DNA of 64,000 bases from Methylotenera_A sp031429035 (GCA_031429035.1 JANOYU010000061.1:45895-109894), one strand, 5' to 3'. Counted from the first letter of the stretch, positions 35,643 through 44,906 are shown. Numbers and translations: made by a program. The notes: generated by a model not told the origin, from the letters alone.

Positions 35643-36518
35643 ATGTTTGATTTTTTAGTGCCACTTTCTGATTTACTGCGCAGCGAACCTACTTTTTTTA
35701 TCGGTTTCTCAGTAGTTTTTGGCTTAATGGTGGGCAGTTTTTTAAATGTGGTGATTCATCGTCTGCCAAAAATGATGGAAAATACCGAAAAAGCCTACGT
35801 GGCCGAGGCTTATGGTGTATATCCTGCAGAACCACTGCCAACCAAGTACAACATTGTTACGCCACGCTCGGCTTGCCCACACTGCGGGCATAACATTAGC
35901 GCGCTAGAGAATATTCCCATTATTAGCTATTTAATATTGGGCGGCAAATGCAAAGGCTGCAAGGCAAAAATTAGCCTGCGCTATCCATTGATAGAGGCCT
36001 TAACTGGCGCGTTAATTGGCGCGGTGGCGTTTAAATTTGGTTACAGCAATGCATCGCTATTTGCGTTTATTTTTGTGTTTGCATTAGTGGCATTAACCTT
36101 TATCGATTTTGATACCCAATTGCTGCCCGACGACATTACGTTGCCGTTGCTGTGGCTGGGGCTAATTTTTAACTTTAATACTGGCTTTGTAGATTTAAAA
36201 TCAGCTGTATTAGGCGCAATTTTTGGCTATTTAATTTTATGGGCGGTGTATTGGCTGTTTAAAATCGTCACCGGTAAAGAAGGCATGGGTTATGGTGATT
36301 TTAAATTATTAGCCGCAATCGGTGCTTGGTTTGGCTGGCAATTATTGCCTGCAGTGATTTTACTTAGCTCCGTAGTGGGTGCGGTGATTGGTATTGGCTT
36401 GATTGTATTTAAAGATAAAACACGCGGAACCGCGATACCATTTGGCCCATTTTTAGCGCTGGGCGGCATTGCGGCGCTGTTTTTTGGGCAGCAATTAGCC
36501 AGCTTTTATTTGGCCTAG
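35643..36518 (+). CDS. pilD: Prepilin peptidase / N-methyltransferase
   Basis: Inner-membrane aspartic protease that cleaves and methylates type IV pilins or pseudopilins. The 291 aa protein starts with a GSFLNVVIHRLP motif near residue 30 and has the zinc-binding CPHC...CKGC pair near residues 79-107. The two catalytic Asp motifs are FIDFDTQLLPDDITLP and GMGYGDFKLLAAIG. It is followed 2 bp later by coaE, then zapD and yacG, a standard gammaproteobacterial/betaproteobacterial order. It implies type IV pili or type II secretion elsewhere in the genome. Confidence 0.95.
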   Translation: MFDFLVPLSDLLRSEPTFFIGFSVVFGLMVGSFLNVVIHRLPKMMENTEKAYVAEAYGVYPAEPLPTKYNIVTPRSACPHCGHNISALENIPIISYLILGGKCKGCKAKISLRYPLIEALTGALIGAVAFKFGYSNASLFAFIFVFALVALTFIDFDTQLLPDDITLPLLWLGLIFNFNTGFVDLKSAVLGAIFGYLILWAVYWLFKIVTGKEGMGYGDFKLLAAIGAWFGWQLLPAVILLSSVVGAVIGIGLIVFKDKTRGTAIPFGPFLALGGIAALFFGQQLASFYLA

Positions 36519-36520
36519 CA

Positions 36521-37135
36521 ATGTTTGTAGTTGCGCTTACAGGCGGCATTGGAAGTGGCAAAACGGAGGCCGCAAAAATATTTGCCGAGTTAGGCGTGCC
36601 AGTGACAGATTTAGACGCAATTTCGCGCCAACTTACCGCAGCAAACCAACCATTAATCCATGATATTGCCACCATATTTGGCAAACAATACATTACGCCA
36701 CAAGGCGCATTAAACCGTGCTGCCATGCGTGACTTAATTTTTGATGACGCCACTGCGCGCGAAAAATTAAATGCGCTGATTCACCCTGCCATTTACGATA
36801 TTGCCATAAAACAGCTGGCGCAAAACAAACAAGCACCCTATCAAATTTTAGACATTCCTTTACTGGTAGAAAGTCCGCGCTATTTGTCGTCTATTAATAA
36901 AATTTTAGTGATTGATTGCAGCGAGGCCATGCAAATTGCGCGTGTTAAGCAGCGCAGCCAACTTGCAGAAATTGAGGTTAAAAAAATAATTGCAGCGCAA
37001 ACGCCACGATTACAACTTTTGGCACTGGCTGATGATGTGATTGAAAATGACAAAAATGTTGCAGAATTGCGCGAAAAAATATTACTCATTCACCAAAAAT
37101 ACCTTAATACTTGCATAGTTAGCAAAACTATCTGA
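36521..37135 (+). CDS. coaE: Dephospho-CoA kinase
   Basis: Last step of coenzyme A synthesis, phosphorylating the 3' hydroxyl of dephospho-CoA. The 204 aa protein begins VVALTGGIGSGKTEAAK (P-loop), followed by LGVPVTDLDAISRQLT and LNALIHPAI, and later LDIPLLVES, all typical of CoaE. It sits 2 bp after pilD and 45 bp before zapD in a co-directional run. Confidence 0.97.
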   Translation: MFVVALTGGIGSGKTEAAKIFAELGVPVTDLDAISRQLTAANQPLIHDIATIFGKQYITPQGALNRAAMRDLIFDDATAREKLNALIHPAIYDIAIKQLAQNKQAPYQILDIPLLVESPRYLSSINKILVIDCSEAMQIARVKQRSQLAEIEVKKIIAAQTPRLQLLALADDVIENDKNVAELREKILLIHQKYLNTCIVSKTI

Positions 37136-37180
37136 TAATCTGCATTAATTTATTATTATAAGTTAGCAGACTTATACGTC

Positions 37181-37939
37181 ATGTCGAGCTACGAATTTCC
37201 ATTTAACGAGCGCATTCGCACTTTTCTGCGGCTTGAAGATTTGTTCTCAAAAATTCTGCTGAATGTAGAAGATGGCGAGCAACATAATCACCATACCGCG
37301 CTTATTTCTTTGCTACAAATGTTAGATATTGTCGATCGCGCCGACCTGAAAATGGATTTGGTGGGCGAGCTAGATCGTCAACGGCTAAATATGCAAAACC
37401 TGCGCGGCAATCCAATTATTGCCGAAAAAGAGCTGGATAAAATTCTGCGCGAAGTGGGCGCTTGCTCAACCGCTTTGCGTGCAGATAGCGCAAAATTTGG
37501 CCAACATTTGCGCGAAAACGAATGGCTAATGAGCATTAAGCAACGTGCTGGTATTCCCGGTGGCGTTTGCCAGTTCGATTTACCTTCTTATCATCATTGG
37601 TTAAACTTAGATTCTAACCGCCGTAAGAGTGATTTTGATGGCTGGCTAGCACGCTTTATGCCCATGCATGAGGCCATTAAAACCATTTTACGCATATTAC
37701 GTGGCAGCGATACGCCGCGTAAATTTACTGCGCATAATGGCTTTTATCAGCAAATGTTGGGCGGTGCCAAGCCAGCACAAATGCTGATTATTCATGTGCT
37801 AGATGACTGCCCGTGCTTTCCTGAGGTTAGCGCTAATAAATATGCCATTAATGTGCGATTTTCGGCGCTTGATTTTGTGCAAAAACCCAAACAGTGTGAC
37901 CATGATTTAGAATTTAGCATGACGCTGTGTAATTTGTAG
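37181..37939 (+). CDS. zapD: Cell division protein ZapD
   Basis: FtsZ-binding protein that bundles protofilaments at the division ring. The 252 aa protein starts YEFPFNERIRTFLRLEDLF and contains WLMSIKQRAGIPGGVCQFDLPSYHHWLN, diagnostic of ZapD (DUF1342). Its position between coaE and yacG is the conserved one. Confidence 0.96.
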   Translation: MSSYEFPFNERIRTFLRLEDLFSKILLNVEDGEQHNHHTALISLLQMLDIVDRADLKMDLVGELDRQRLNMQNLRGNPIIAEKELDKILREVGACSTALRADSAKFGQHLRENEWLMSIKQRAGIPGGVCQFDLPSYHHWLNLDSNRRKSDFDGWLARFMPMHEAIKTILRILRGSDTPRKFTAHNGFYQQMLGGAKPAQMLIIHVLDDCPCFPEVSANKYAINVRFSALDFVQKPKQCDHDLEFSMTLCNL

Positions 37940-37980
37940 TTTGCCCTTATAAACCTGCAAAATAGTAGTAAAATCATAGC

Positions 37981-38172
37981 ATGATCATGCCAATACCAAC
38001 CAAGCAGGTAGCCTGCCCCACTTGCAAAAAACTCGTAATTTACGACACCAATAATCCGTTTCGGCCATTTTGCAGCGAGCGCTGTAAAATGATAGACTTA
38101 GGTGATTGGGCTAACGAAAATTACCGAATTGCCGAGAATAAACCAACAGGATTAGACGATGAAATGGATTAA
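37981..38172 (+). CDS. yacG: DNA gyrase inhibitor / zinc protein YacG
   Basis: Small zinc-binding protein of 63 aa; the E. coli homologue binds GyrB and inhibits gyrase. The four Cys ligands are in VACPTCKK and PFCSERCKMIDLGDWANE, the family signature. A start two codons later (MPIPTK at 37987) is equally possible. Its 3' end overlaps the start of the copper-chaperone gene by 14 bp. Confidence 0.94.
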   Translation: MIMPIPTKQVACPTCKKLVIYDTNNPFRPFCSERCKMIDLGDWANENYRIAENKPTGLDDEMD

Positions 38173-38599
38173 CTATATTGTGGTGCTGGCAAGCTTATGT
38201 TTGCTAAGCGCTTGTGAGGTCAATAACAGTGTGGCAATTATAGACGCCTGGGCGCGCGCAAATGCGCCAGGGCAAAGCGTGGGCGCGGCTTATATGACCT
38301 TAATCGCTGCACAAGATAGCACCATGATTAAGGCAGAATCTGCGATTGCCAGTTCGGTAGAAATTCACAGTATGACCATGAATAATGGTGTGATGAAAAT
38401 GCGCATGTTAGAAGAGTTATCTTTAACCGCTGGCAAGCCAGAAAAACTTGCGCCTGGCGGCTTTCACTTAATGTTGTTTGATTTAAAAAAACAGTTGATA
38501 GTGGGTGAAAGCGTAGAAATAACGCTCAACTTTAAAGATAACACGGGCAAAATTAGCCAGCAAACAATCACCTTGCCAATTAAAGAATCAGCAGATTAA
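38159..38599 (+). CDS. PCu(A)C-type copper chaperone lipoprotein
   Basis: Predicted periplasmic copper(I) chaperone of 146 aa that in related species helps load cytochrome c oxidase. The leader ends in a lipobox (LSAC), so it is probably membrane-anchored. DAWARANAPGQSVGAAYMTL and the copper ligands in VEIHSMTMNNGVMKMR, followed by LAPGGFHLMLFDL, fit the H(M)X10MX21HXM pattern of the PCu(A)C family. It overlaps yacG by 14 bp and is convergent with the Nudix/ThiE gene. It may relate to the metal locus at 16.7-20.7 kb only by function, not position. Confidence 0.92.
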   Translation: MKWINYIVVLASLCLLSACEVNNSVAIIDAWARANAPGQSVGAAYMTLIAAQDSTMIKAESAIASSVEIHSMTMNNGVMKMRMLEELSLTAGKPEKLAPGGFHLMLFDLKKQLIVGESVEITLNFKDNTGKISQQTITLPIKESAD

Positions 38600-38626
38600 T
38601 TTTGTTACAACACAAAATCTGCTTTT
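38591..38626. terminator. Possible convergent terminator overlapping stop codons
   Basis: GCAGATTAATTTTGT, loop TACA, and ACACAAAATCTGC form an imperfect AT-rich stem followed by TTTT, between the copper chaperone gene and the Nudix/ThiE gene. Both stop codons fall in or next to the stem. Weak stem, so moderate confidence. Confidence 0.5.
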
Positions 38627-39597
38627 AAACTACGCTGAAAAGCCACGCCGCGCGCGCCATAACTTAGTGCAATCGGCAAATCTGTCAAACGCATGCCGCC
38701 TAACGCATACACTGGAATAGAAATTTGTTGCGCCATTGTAGTAAAAGCTTGCCAGCCTAAAGGCTCTACCTCTGGGTGACTTAAAGTAGATTTAATCGGT
38801 GATAGCACCACAAAATCTAAATTTAGCGCCTGTGCGTGTAAAAGCTCCTCTGAATTATGACAAGATGCCGCGACTAAAAAATTTATCGGTAAATCTGCTG
38901 CAGGTTTGCTTTTTAATAGCATTAAATCTTGGCTTGGCAAATGTACACCAGCAGCACCTAAATCACGCGCTAATGCTATATCTTGGCTAATCAACACCTT
39001 GGCTTGATAGGGTTTTGCCAAGGCGATAATTTGCTGCGCAATGTTTATAAGTTGTTCTTTTGGCAGATGTTTTTCGCGTACTTGCACAAGCCTAAGCCCC
39101 TTATTCAATGCGGCTTGCAGGGCATCTAAATAAACACTTTCACCCAGCTCTGCTACATTGCTAATGGCATATACTGGCGGCAGTGCTAACGCTTTCATGA
39201 TAGGTAAATTGGCTGGCAAAATTGGTGTAACGCTGATATTTTGTGCATTTTGCCAGCTTAATTGCTGGCCTTCATGCGGTGTCGGCTCACCTTGCCAAGC
39301 GGTTACAAAATAAAAATGTAAGCGCACAGTTTTGGCATCTGAATCATGTGTGGCAGGGTAATTAAATTGTCGCGTTATCCATTGCTGCGTAATGGTTGGC
39401 TTAATACCTAACTCTTCAGCCAGCTCGCGCGTCAACGCATGTTCAGGGCTTTCGTCAGTCTCAATTTTTCCACCAGGAAACTCCCACCAACCAGCCCAGC
39501 CTTTGCCTTGCGGCCTGCTGGCTAATAAAAATTCATTTTGACCATTGGCATTTTTACGCTGCAAAATGGCGACAGCAACATTAATTATTTTACTCAT
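38605..39597 (-). CDS. Nudix hydrolase (MutT-like) fused to ThiE/TenI-like domain
   Basis: The 330 aa fusion has an N-terminal Nudix domain with WWEFPGGKIETDESPEHALTRELAEELG (residues about 36-63), the MutT-type Nudix box. Its C-terminal part (about residues 135-325) is a TIM barrel of the thiamine-phosphate synthase / TenI type (GLRLVQVREKHL, GAAGVHLPSQDL, FVVLSPIKSTLSHP, YALGGMRLTDL). ThiE active-site motifs are partly altered (SPIKST for the usual GPIFPT), so thiamine synthesis is uncertain. The fusion is common in betaproteobacteria downstream of argJ and the DUF815 ATPase gene, as here. It overlaps that gene by four bases. Confidence 0.9.
   Translation of the reverse strand: MSKIINVAVAILQRKNANGQNEFLLASRPQGKGWAGWWEFPGGKIETDESPEHALTRELAEELGIKPTITQQWITRQFNYPATHDSDAKTVRLHFYFVTAWQGEPTPHEGQQLSWQNAQNISVTPILPANLPIMKALALPPVYAISNVAELGESVYLDALQAALNKGLRLVQVREKHLPKEQLINIAQQIIALAKPYQAKVLISQDIALARDLGAAGVHLPSQDLMLLKSKPAADLPINFLVAASCHNSEELLHAQALNLDFVVLSPIKSTLSHPEVEPLGWQAFTTMAQQISIPVYALGGMRLTDLPIALSYGARGVAFQRSLKADFVL
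39091..39126 (-). repeat. Partial palindrome copy in the ThiE-like domain
   Basis: On the coding strand GATGCCCTGCAAGCC matches the left arm exactly, including its flank; the rest is degenerate. It is read A-L-Q-A-A-L-N-K, in the standard frame. It encodes the first helix of the TIM barrel. Confidence 0.6.
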
Positions 39598-40472
39598 GCG
39601 TTCATCTGCAATTTATCCGCAAGTTTTGTTTTACCAGAATAGTCACGTGCAAATTGGTACGCCACACGGCCGCTACGCGCACCGCGTGTATGCGTAAAGC
39701 TAAGTGCAGCGCGGCTTGCAGCCTCATCCCATGCAATATCAAAAGTTGCCAACCAACTTTTGCAAATAGCCAAATATTCATCTTGGTCAAACGCGTAAAA
39801 CGATAACCACAAGCCAAAACGCTCCGCCAATGCGGTTTTTTCCTCAATGGTGTCACTCGGCCTAATTTCACCGTCAGCATGCTTGGTGGCCAAATTATCA
39901 GCCATAAATTCTGGCATGAGATTTTTGCGGTTAGACGTTGCGTAAACCAACATATTTTCGGATGCGTTCGAAATCGAGCCATCTAACACCACTTTTAGCG
40001 CTTTATAACTTTCGTAATTGGCTTCAAACGTTAAATCATCGCAAAAAATAATAAATTTTTCTGGGCGATATTTAATCAATGCCACAATTTCTGGCAATTG
40101 CACTAAATCGTGTTTTTCTACCTCAATTAGCCGCAAGTTTTGTTGCGAGAATTCAGTCAGTAAAGCCTTGATTAAACTCGATTTTCCTGTGCCGCGCGCA
40201 CCTGTTAGCAATACATTATTGGCCGGCAAACTAGCTAAAAATTGCTGCGTATTGCGCACAATTTCTGCTTTTTGTGCATCCACAAAATGGATATTGTTTA
40301 GTGAAATTTGATGCGGATTTTGCACCGCTTGCAATTGGCTTTTGCCGTTAATTTTTAGCCAACGCCATGCAGTTGTTTTCCAATCGACAGATGGCATTTG
40401 CGCTGGCAGCAAGTTTTCTAGCTTGCTAATTAAGCTTTCGGCGCGGGTGATTAAATGTTCAAGTTTATCCAT
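39594..40472 (-). CDS. DUF815-type P-loop ATPase
   Basis: The 292 aa protein is an AAA-like ATPase of the DUF815 family. Walker A is VLLTGARGTGKSSL near residue 84 and Walker B FIIFCDDLTFE near residue 143. A sensor-like stretch, LVYATSNRKNLMPEFM, follows. A family tail, AALSFTHTRGARSGRVAYQFARDYSG, is present. The role is unknown. It abuts argJ with a one-base overlap and overlaps the Nudix-ThiE gene, giving a tight argJ-ATPase-Nudix/ThiE unit that is conserved in betaproteobacteria. Confidence 0.9.
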   Translation of the reverse strand: MDKLEHLITRAESLISKLENLLPAQMPSVDWKTTAWRWLKINGKSQLQAVQNPHQISLNNIHFVDAQKAEIVRNTQQFLASLPANNVLLTGARGTGKSSLIKALLTEFSQQNLRLIEVEKHDLVQLPEIVALIKYRPEKFIIFCDDLTFEANYESYKALKVVLDGSISNASENMLVYATSNRKNLMPEFMADNLATKHADGEIRPSDTIEEKTALAERFGLWLSFYAFDQDEYLAICKSWLATFDIAWDEAASRAALSFTHTRGARSGRVAYQFARDYSGKTKLADKLQMNA

Positions 40473-41698
40473 TAACTTCTGTAGTCTGCATTAATTTTCA
40501 CATAATCATAACTAAAATCGCAGGTCCATACTGTGCAATTTTCGCTGCCACGATTCAATACAACACGCACCAAAATATCCGATTCTTGCATAATCGCCGT
40601 ACCTTGTTCTTCTTTATAGCTTGCCGCTCGGCCACCTTTTTCGGCCACCAATACATCACCTAAATATAATTCCATATTGCTTACATCTAAATCATCAACG
40701 CCTGCGTAACCAATCGCCGCTAAAATGCGGCCTAAGTTTGGGTCGCTGGCGAAAAATGCGGTTTTAATTAAGGGTGAATGAGCAATCGCATAAGCCACTT
40801 TGCGGCATTCTGCTTCAGTTTTGCCGCCTTCAACTCGCACCGTCATAAACTTGGTGGCACCCTCGCCATCGCGCACAATTGCTTGCGCTAATTCAATAGC
40901 AACGTCGGTTAACGTGTCACGTAATAGCATAAATTCTGCACTATCTTCTGTTATCTCCGCGTTACTTGCTAATTGAGTGGCCATTATAATTAGGCTATCA
41001 TTGGTGCTGGTGTCGCCATCTACCGTGATGCAATTAAATGATTTATTGACGGCATGTTGAATGATACTTTCGAGTGCTGATTGACTGACTGCGGCATCGG
41101 TGGCGATGTAGCCCAGCATGGTGGCCATGTTTGGGTGAATCATGCCGCTGCCTTTGCTAATGCCGGTAATTGTCACATCTTTACCGTCTAATTTAATTTT
41201 TCTTGACGTACCTTTGGCGACAATATCGGTGGTCATAATCGCTTCGGCCGCGTTCAGCCAATTATCTTCCTTCAAGTTTGCAATCGCTGCTGGCATGCCA
41301 GCAATCACTTTATCTACTGGCAGCGGCTCTAAAATAACGCCTGTCGAAAACGGCAAAATCTGATTCGATTTTACGCCTAACAAGCCAGCAAGCGCCTCGC
41401 AGCTTTGCTTGGCGCGATTTAAACCATCATCACCCGTGCCCGCATTGGCACAGCCTGTATTAACCAAAAGCGCGCGAATACCTTTTGCCTCAGCTAAAAA
41501 TTGTTTGCACAAAATAACTGGCGCCGCGCAAAAACGATTTAAGGTAAACACACCTGCCACTTTACTATTTTCAGGCAAAGTTATTACCAACACATCTTTG
41601 CGGTTAGGTTTGCGCACATGCGCCTCTGAATAGCCTAATTGAATGCCTCTGACAGGCAATAGGGACGCGGCTTCTGGGGCATTTAAGTTAACAGGCAT
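40472..41698 (-). CDS. argJ: Bifunctional glutamate N-acetyltransferase / N-acetylglutamate synthase
   Basis: Recycles the acetyl group in arginine synthesis, moving it from N-acetylornithine to glutamate. The 408 aa protein shows LLVNTGCANAGTGDDG near residue 75, LPFSTGVILEPLP, and the self-cleavage site GSGMIHPNMATMLGYIATDA around residue 190, whose Thr (after NMA) becomes the N terminus of the beta chain. SFNCITVDGDTSTNDS follows. The length and motifs fit ArgJ. It leads the unit with the DUF815 ATPase and Nudix-ThiE genes. Confidence 0.97.
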   Translation of the reverse strand: MPVNLNAPEAASLLPVRGIQLGYSEAHVRKPNRKDVLVITLPENSKVAGVFTLNRFCAAPVILCKQFLAEAKGIRALLVNTGCANAGTGDDGLNRAKQSCEALAGLLGVKSNQILPFSTGVILEPLPVDKVIAGMPAAIANLKEDNWLNAAEAIMTTDIVAKGTSRKIKLDGKDVTITGISKGSGMIHPNMATMLGYIATDAAVSQSALESIIQHAVNKSFNCITVDGDTSTNDSLIIMATQLASNAEITEDSAEFMLLRDTLTDVAIELAQAIVRDGEGATKFMTVRVEGGKTEAECRKVAYAIAHSPLIKTAFFASDPNLGRILAAIGYAGVDDLDVSNMELYLGDVLVAEKGGRAASYKEEQGTAIMQESDILVRVVLNRGSENCTVWTCDFSYDYVKINADYRS

Positions 41699-41868
41699 GC
41701 AAGTGCTTTCAATAATTGAATTACCACTATTTTAACGTAATAGTTTAGCTGCAAGCAGCTTACTACATTAAATTTGCATTATTTCATACTAACAATTGCC
41801 ACAAGCTTATTTACAAGTGCTAAACTATTGAAAACATTAAAAATAAATAGTTTTTTAAGGGTGGGCAC

Positions 41869-43077
41869 ATGTTAAATTCATTGTTGCATACAACTCATGT
41901 GGAAGATGCGCTAACGCAAACTGCGCCAGCCGATAGCGCACAAACTCAAAACAATCTACAAGCTAAACAGCAGCATATTCGTGTAGAAAAAATCAAATTA
42001 CTGTATCAACAAAGTCTCACACCAATTATTTTAAGTGCAGTTGTTAGCTTGTTTTTAGTGGCTTCGCTGTGGACTAGCGCCAACCAACAACGCTTACTTA
42101 TTTGGCTAGGCAGCGCCTGCTTGCTTGCAGGCTTGCGCGCGGTTCTTATGTCAAAATTTAAGCTACGCAACCCGCAAGGCGCGGCTGTACTAGCCTGGGA
42201 AAAGCCCTATTCTATTAGCCTGTTGGCGGTTTTTTTAGTGTGGGGCTTAGGCCTAATTTGGGTGATGCCCAAAGATAATTTAAGCGCGGTATTTATTATC
42301 AACAGTGTATCAATTGGCCTAGCTGGCGCAGCTATCTCTTGGTATAGCCCGCTACGTTATTTACAAATGGCTGCGATTTCGCTAGCGCAAATTCCCATGA
42401 TTGTGGTGCTATTAACGCTGGGGCGTGAAGAGGCTTTTTGGGTGGGCATAGCCGCCAGCTGTATGTATGTATCGTGCATGGTGACCAGTGTGTTTTTGCA
42501 TAAAACCTTTAACGGCAATTTAGAGCTGGCATACGATCTTGAGCAAGCCAAAAAACAAGCAGAAGACTTAGCCTGCACCGATACGCTGACTGGTTTAAAC
42601 AATCGGCGCGCATTTTTTGCCAAAGCCGAGCCGCTGTTTGCTTATTGCAAGCGCAACGCACAACCAATAAGCGCGCTGATGTTAGACATAGACCACTTTA
42701 AAAAAATTAACGATAATTTTGGCCATGCGGCGGGCGATATTGCGCTGCGAAATTTAGCGCACTTAATAAAAACGCATCTGCGCGAATCGGATATTCCGTG
42801 CCGATTTGGCGGTGAGGAATTTGCTGTGTTGTTACCCAATACCAATGTCACAGAAGCCACAGAAATGGCCAATTTACTTAAAAAACGCATGATGGAAAAC
42901 ACCATTGCGCTGGCCGATAACGACGCACTTTCAGTCACCGCCAGCTTTGGCCTTGCGGAGACTGGCGAAACAGTAGAAGACTTGTTGAACAATGCCGACA
43001 AAGCCATGTATGCCGCCAAACATTATGGCCGCAACCATGTGATGAGCTACTGCCCAATTAGCAGACAATTTACTTAA
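41869..43077 (+). CDS. Membrane diguanylate cyclase (GGDEF)
   Basis: Makes cyclic di-GMP from GTP. The 402 aa protein has an N-terminal region with about six hydrophobic helices (about residues 45-210) and a C-terminal GGDEF domain. The domain starts ACTDTLTGLNNRRAFF, has LMLDIDHFKKINDNFGHAAGD, and an active GGEEF in CRFGGEEFAVLLP. The RESD five residues before GGEEF is a complete RxxD inhibitory site, so product feedback is expected. It stands alone, preceded by about 170 bp of non-coding sequence, and is followed by a palindrome copy 35 bp after the stop. Confidence 0.93.
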   Translation: MLNSLLHTTHVEDALTQTAPADSAQTQNNLQAKQQHIRVEKIKLLYQQSLTPIILSAVVSLFLVASLWTSANQQRLLIWLGSACLLAGLRAVLMSKFKLRNPQGAAVLAWEKPYSISLLAVFLVWGLGLIWVMPKDNLSAVFIINSVSIGLAGAAISWYSPLRYLQMAAISLAQIPMIVVLLTLGREEAFWVGIAASCMYVSCMVTSVFLHKTFNGNLELAYDLEQAKKQAEDLACTDTLTGLNNRRAFFAKAEPLFAYCKRNAQPISALMLDIDHFKKINDNFGHAAGDIALRNLAHLIKTHLRESDIPCRFGGEEFAVLLPNTNVTEATEMANLLKKRMMENTIALADNDALSVTASFGLAETGETVEDLLNNADKAMYAAKHYGRNHVMSYCPISRQFT

Positions 43078-43111
43078 TTTAACTTTAAAATTAATATACG
43101 AGAGAAAAACA

Positions 43112-43150
43112 ATGCCCTACAAGCTGCATAGGTATTGGCTTGCAGGGCAT
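43112..43150. repeat. Intergenic copy of the 39-bp palindrome (reverse orientation)
   Basis: ATGCCCTACAAGC, a loop with TGCATAGGTATT, and GGCTTGCAGGGCAT form the inverted repeat. It lies after the diguanylate cyclase stop, at the edge of a 385-bp gap that also holds other repeats. Confidence 0.9.
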
Positions 43151-43195
43151 GTGTTTTGATAACTGAATCTAGTCGCAGGTTTTAAATTGCAAATA

Positions 43196-43415
43196 GGCGC
43201 TGGAGCTCAGCTGGGGTTTTATCCCCTTGTCGCGCCTTCGGCAAAGAAAGTTATAAGCACGGCAGATGGAGAGCGGCTAGGACTGTTTGAGCGCTGAATG
43301 AATTTTGAAGGTGAGTTACGCAGCCACCCATATGTAGCCTTTTTCTTTCCCCTATTTCTCTTAGTTAAGCAAAAGAAATAGGGGCGCTGACAAAGCGAAA
43401 AAGTACTTTTAAAGT
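43196..43415. repeat. Degenerate dispersed repeat, copy 1
   Basis: A gap between the diguanylate cyclase gene and cysS. It contains CGCGCCTTCGGCAAAGAAAG, AGGACTGTTTGAGCGCTG and a C-rich run with GAAATAGGGGCGCTGAC. Parts of these recur in opposite orientation at 61060-61290 (for example, the same AGGACTGTTTGAG core). Short open frames across it are not believable genes. This type of intergenic repeat, lacking a transposase, is seen in many betaproteobacteria. Confidence 0.6.
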
Positions 43416-43417
43416 CA

Positions 43418-43448
43418 AAATGGATTCCCGTTTTCACGGGAATGACGG
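43418..43448. repeat. GGATTCCCG hairpin repeat
   Basis: AAATGGATTCCCG, loop TTTTCA and CGGGAATGACGG. Same family as the copies at 17888 and 61361. It lies just downstream (3') of cysS. Confidence 0.8.
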
Positions 43449-43463
43449 TTTTTGAAGCGAGGT

Positions 43464-44906
43464 TTAAGCCCGACGCCAAGTCGTGCCTTGCGGCGTGTCT
43501 TCTAAAATAATTCCTGCATCTTGTAGTTGTTTTCTAATGGCATCTGATAAAACAAAGTCTTTGGCTTTTTTAGCTTCAGCCCTATTTAAGATGAAATCGC
43601 TAATTTGGGCTTCTGACAGAGCTGTAGAAATTGAGCCGTTAACAAAATCCGAATCATAAGTAGCACTTGTCATGTTTGCTATAGGCGATTCTAGTGCTAA
43701 ATCACCAAACCTAACGGATTTACCTTGTAAAAACGCATCTGGATCACGTTGTAACAAACCCAATAAACCGCCCAAATTTTTAAGTAATGCAATAGCTTCT
43801 GGTGACTTTGTTCTAGCCAAATCAAACAACACTGCAAACGCTTCTGGGGTATTAAAATCGTCATCAATTGCCGCCTTAAAGCGTGTCGCTTGGGGATGCT
43901 GCCAATCAATGCTGCAATCAGTCACCTCATGGCCTCGCAGGGCAGTATATAGGCGCGTCAGCGAGGCTTTGGCATCATCTAAATGTTGATCGCTATAATT
44001 TAACGGGCTGCGATAATGCGCACGCAAAATGAAAAAACGCACCACTTCGGCATCGTACTTTTCTAGCACATTGCGAATCGTAAAAAAATTGCCCAGCGAT
44101 TTCGACATCTTTTCATCGTCTACTCGCACAAAACCGTTGTGCATCCAGTAATTAGCCATTTGGCAGCTGTTTGCAGCCTCACTTTGCGCAATTTCATTTT
44201 CGTGATGCGGAAACTGTAAATCTTGGCCGCCACCATGAATATCAAAATGTGCACCTAGGTGATGCGCGCTCATTACCGAACATTCAATATGCCAGCCTGG
44301 GCGGCCAGCGCCCCAAGGTGAATCCCAATTCGGTTCGTTCGGTTTCACCGATTTCCACAGCACAAAATCCATCGCGTCTTTTTTATTACTATCAACATCC
44401 ACGCGCTCGCCAGCGCGTAAATCGTCTAAACTTTTGCCCGATAACTTGCCGTAACCTACAAAGCTACGCACGCTGTAAAATACGTCGCCATTTTTGGCCT
44501 GATAGGCAAAACCTTTTTCAATAAGCTTAGCAATCATGGCAATCATGCCGTCAATATGCTGTGTGGCACGCGGCTGAAAGGCTGGGGCTTGCACGCCTAG
44601 CTTGGCAAAATCTTCATCCATCGCATCAATAAAACGCTGCGTCAGCGCACCAATACTTTCATTGTTTTCATTGGCACGCTTGATAATTTTGTCATCAATA
44701 TCGGTAATATTGCGTACGTAAGTCACCGCATAATCACTGGTGCGAAACCAGCGATTGACCATATCAAACACCACCATTACCCGTGCATGGCCCAAGTGGC
44801 AAAAATCGTACACGGTCATGCCACATACATACATGCGCACTTTATTGGGCTCTATGGGCGTAAATATTTGCTTATCACGGCTTAAAGAGTTATATATTTT
44901 TAACAT
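43464..44906 (-). CDS. cysS: Cysteinyl-tRNA synthetase
   Basis: Class I synthetase charging tRNA-Cys. The 480 aa protein has VRMYVCGMTVYDFCHLGHAR (zinc Cys and HIGH-like motif), YVRNITDIDDKIIKRA, GWHIECSVMS with HGGGQDLQFPHHENEIAQS (zinc site), and the KMSKSLGNF motif near residue 270. The length is usual. It is divergent from a TPR-protein gene across about 138 bp. Confidence 0.98.
   Translation of the reverse strand: MLKIYNSLSRDKQIFTPIEPNKVRMYVCGMTVYDFCHLGHARVMVVFDMVNRWFRTSDYAVTYVRNITDIDDKIIKRANENNESIGALTQRFIDAMDEDFAKLGVQAPAFQPRATQHIDGMIAMIAKLIEKGFAYQAKNGDVFYSVRSFVGYGKLSGKSLDDLRAGERVDVDSNKKDAMDFVLWKSVKPNEPNWDSPWGAGRPGWHIECSVMSAHHLGAHFDIHGGGQDLQFPHHENEIAQSEAANSCQMANYWMHNGFVRVDDEKMSKSLGNFFTIRNVLEKYDAEVVRFFILRAHYRSPLNYSDQHLDDAKASLTRLYTALRGHEVTDCSIDWQHPQATRFKAAIDDDFNTPEAFAVLFDLARTKSPEAIALLKNLGGLLGLLQRDPDAFLQGKSVRFGDLALESPIANMTSATYDSDFVNGSISTALSEAQISDFILNRAEAKKAKDFVLSDAIRKQLQDAGIILEDTPQGTTWRRA

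Noticed and set aside
43219..43479. 86-aa open frame (minus) in the gap before cysS
   Set aside because: It is made of the degenerate intergenic repeat and the GGATTCCCG hairpin, with no protein-like features.
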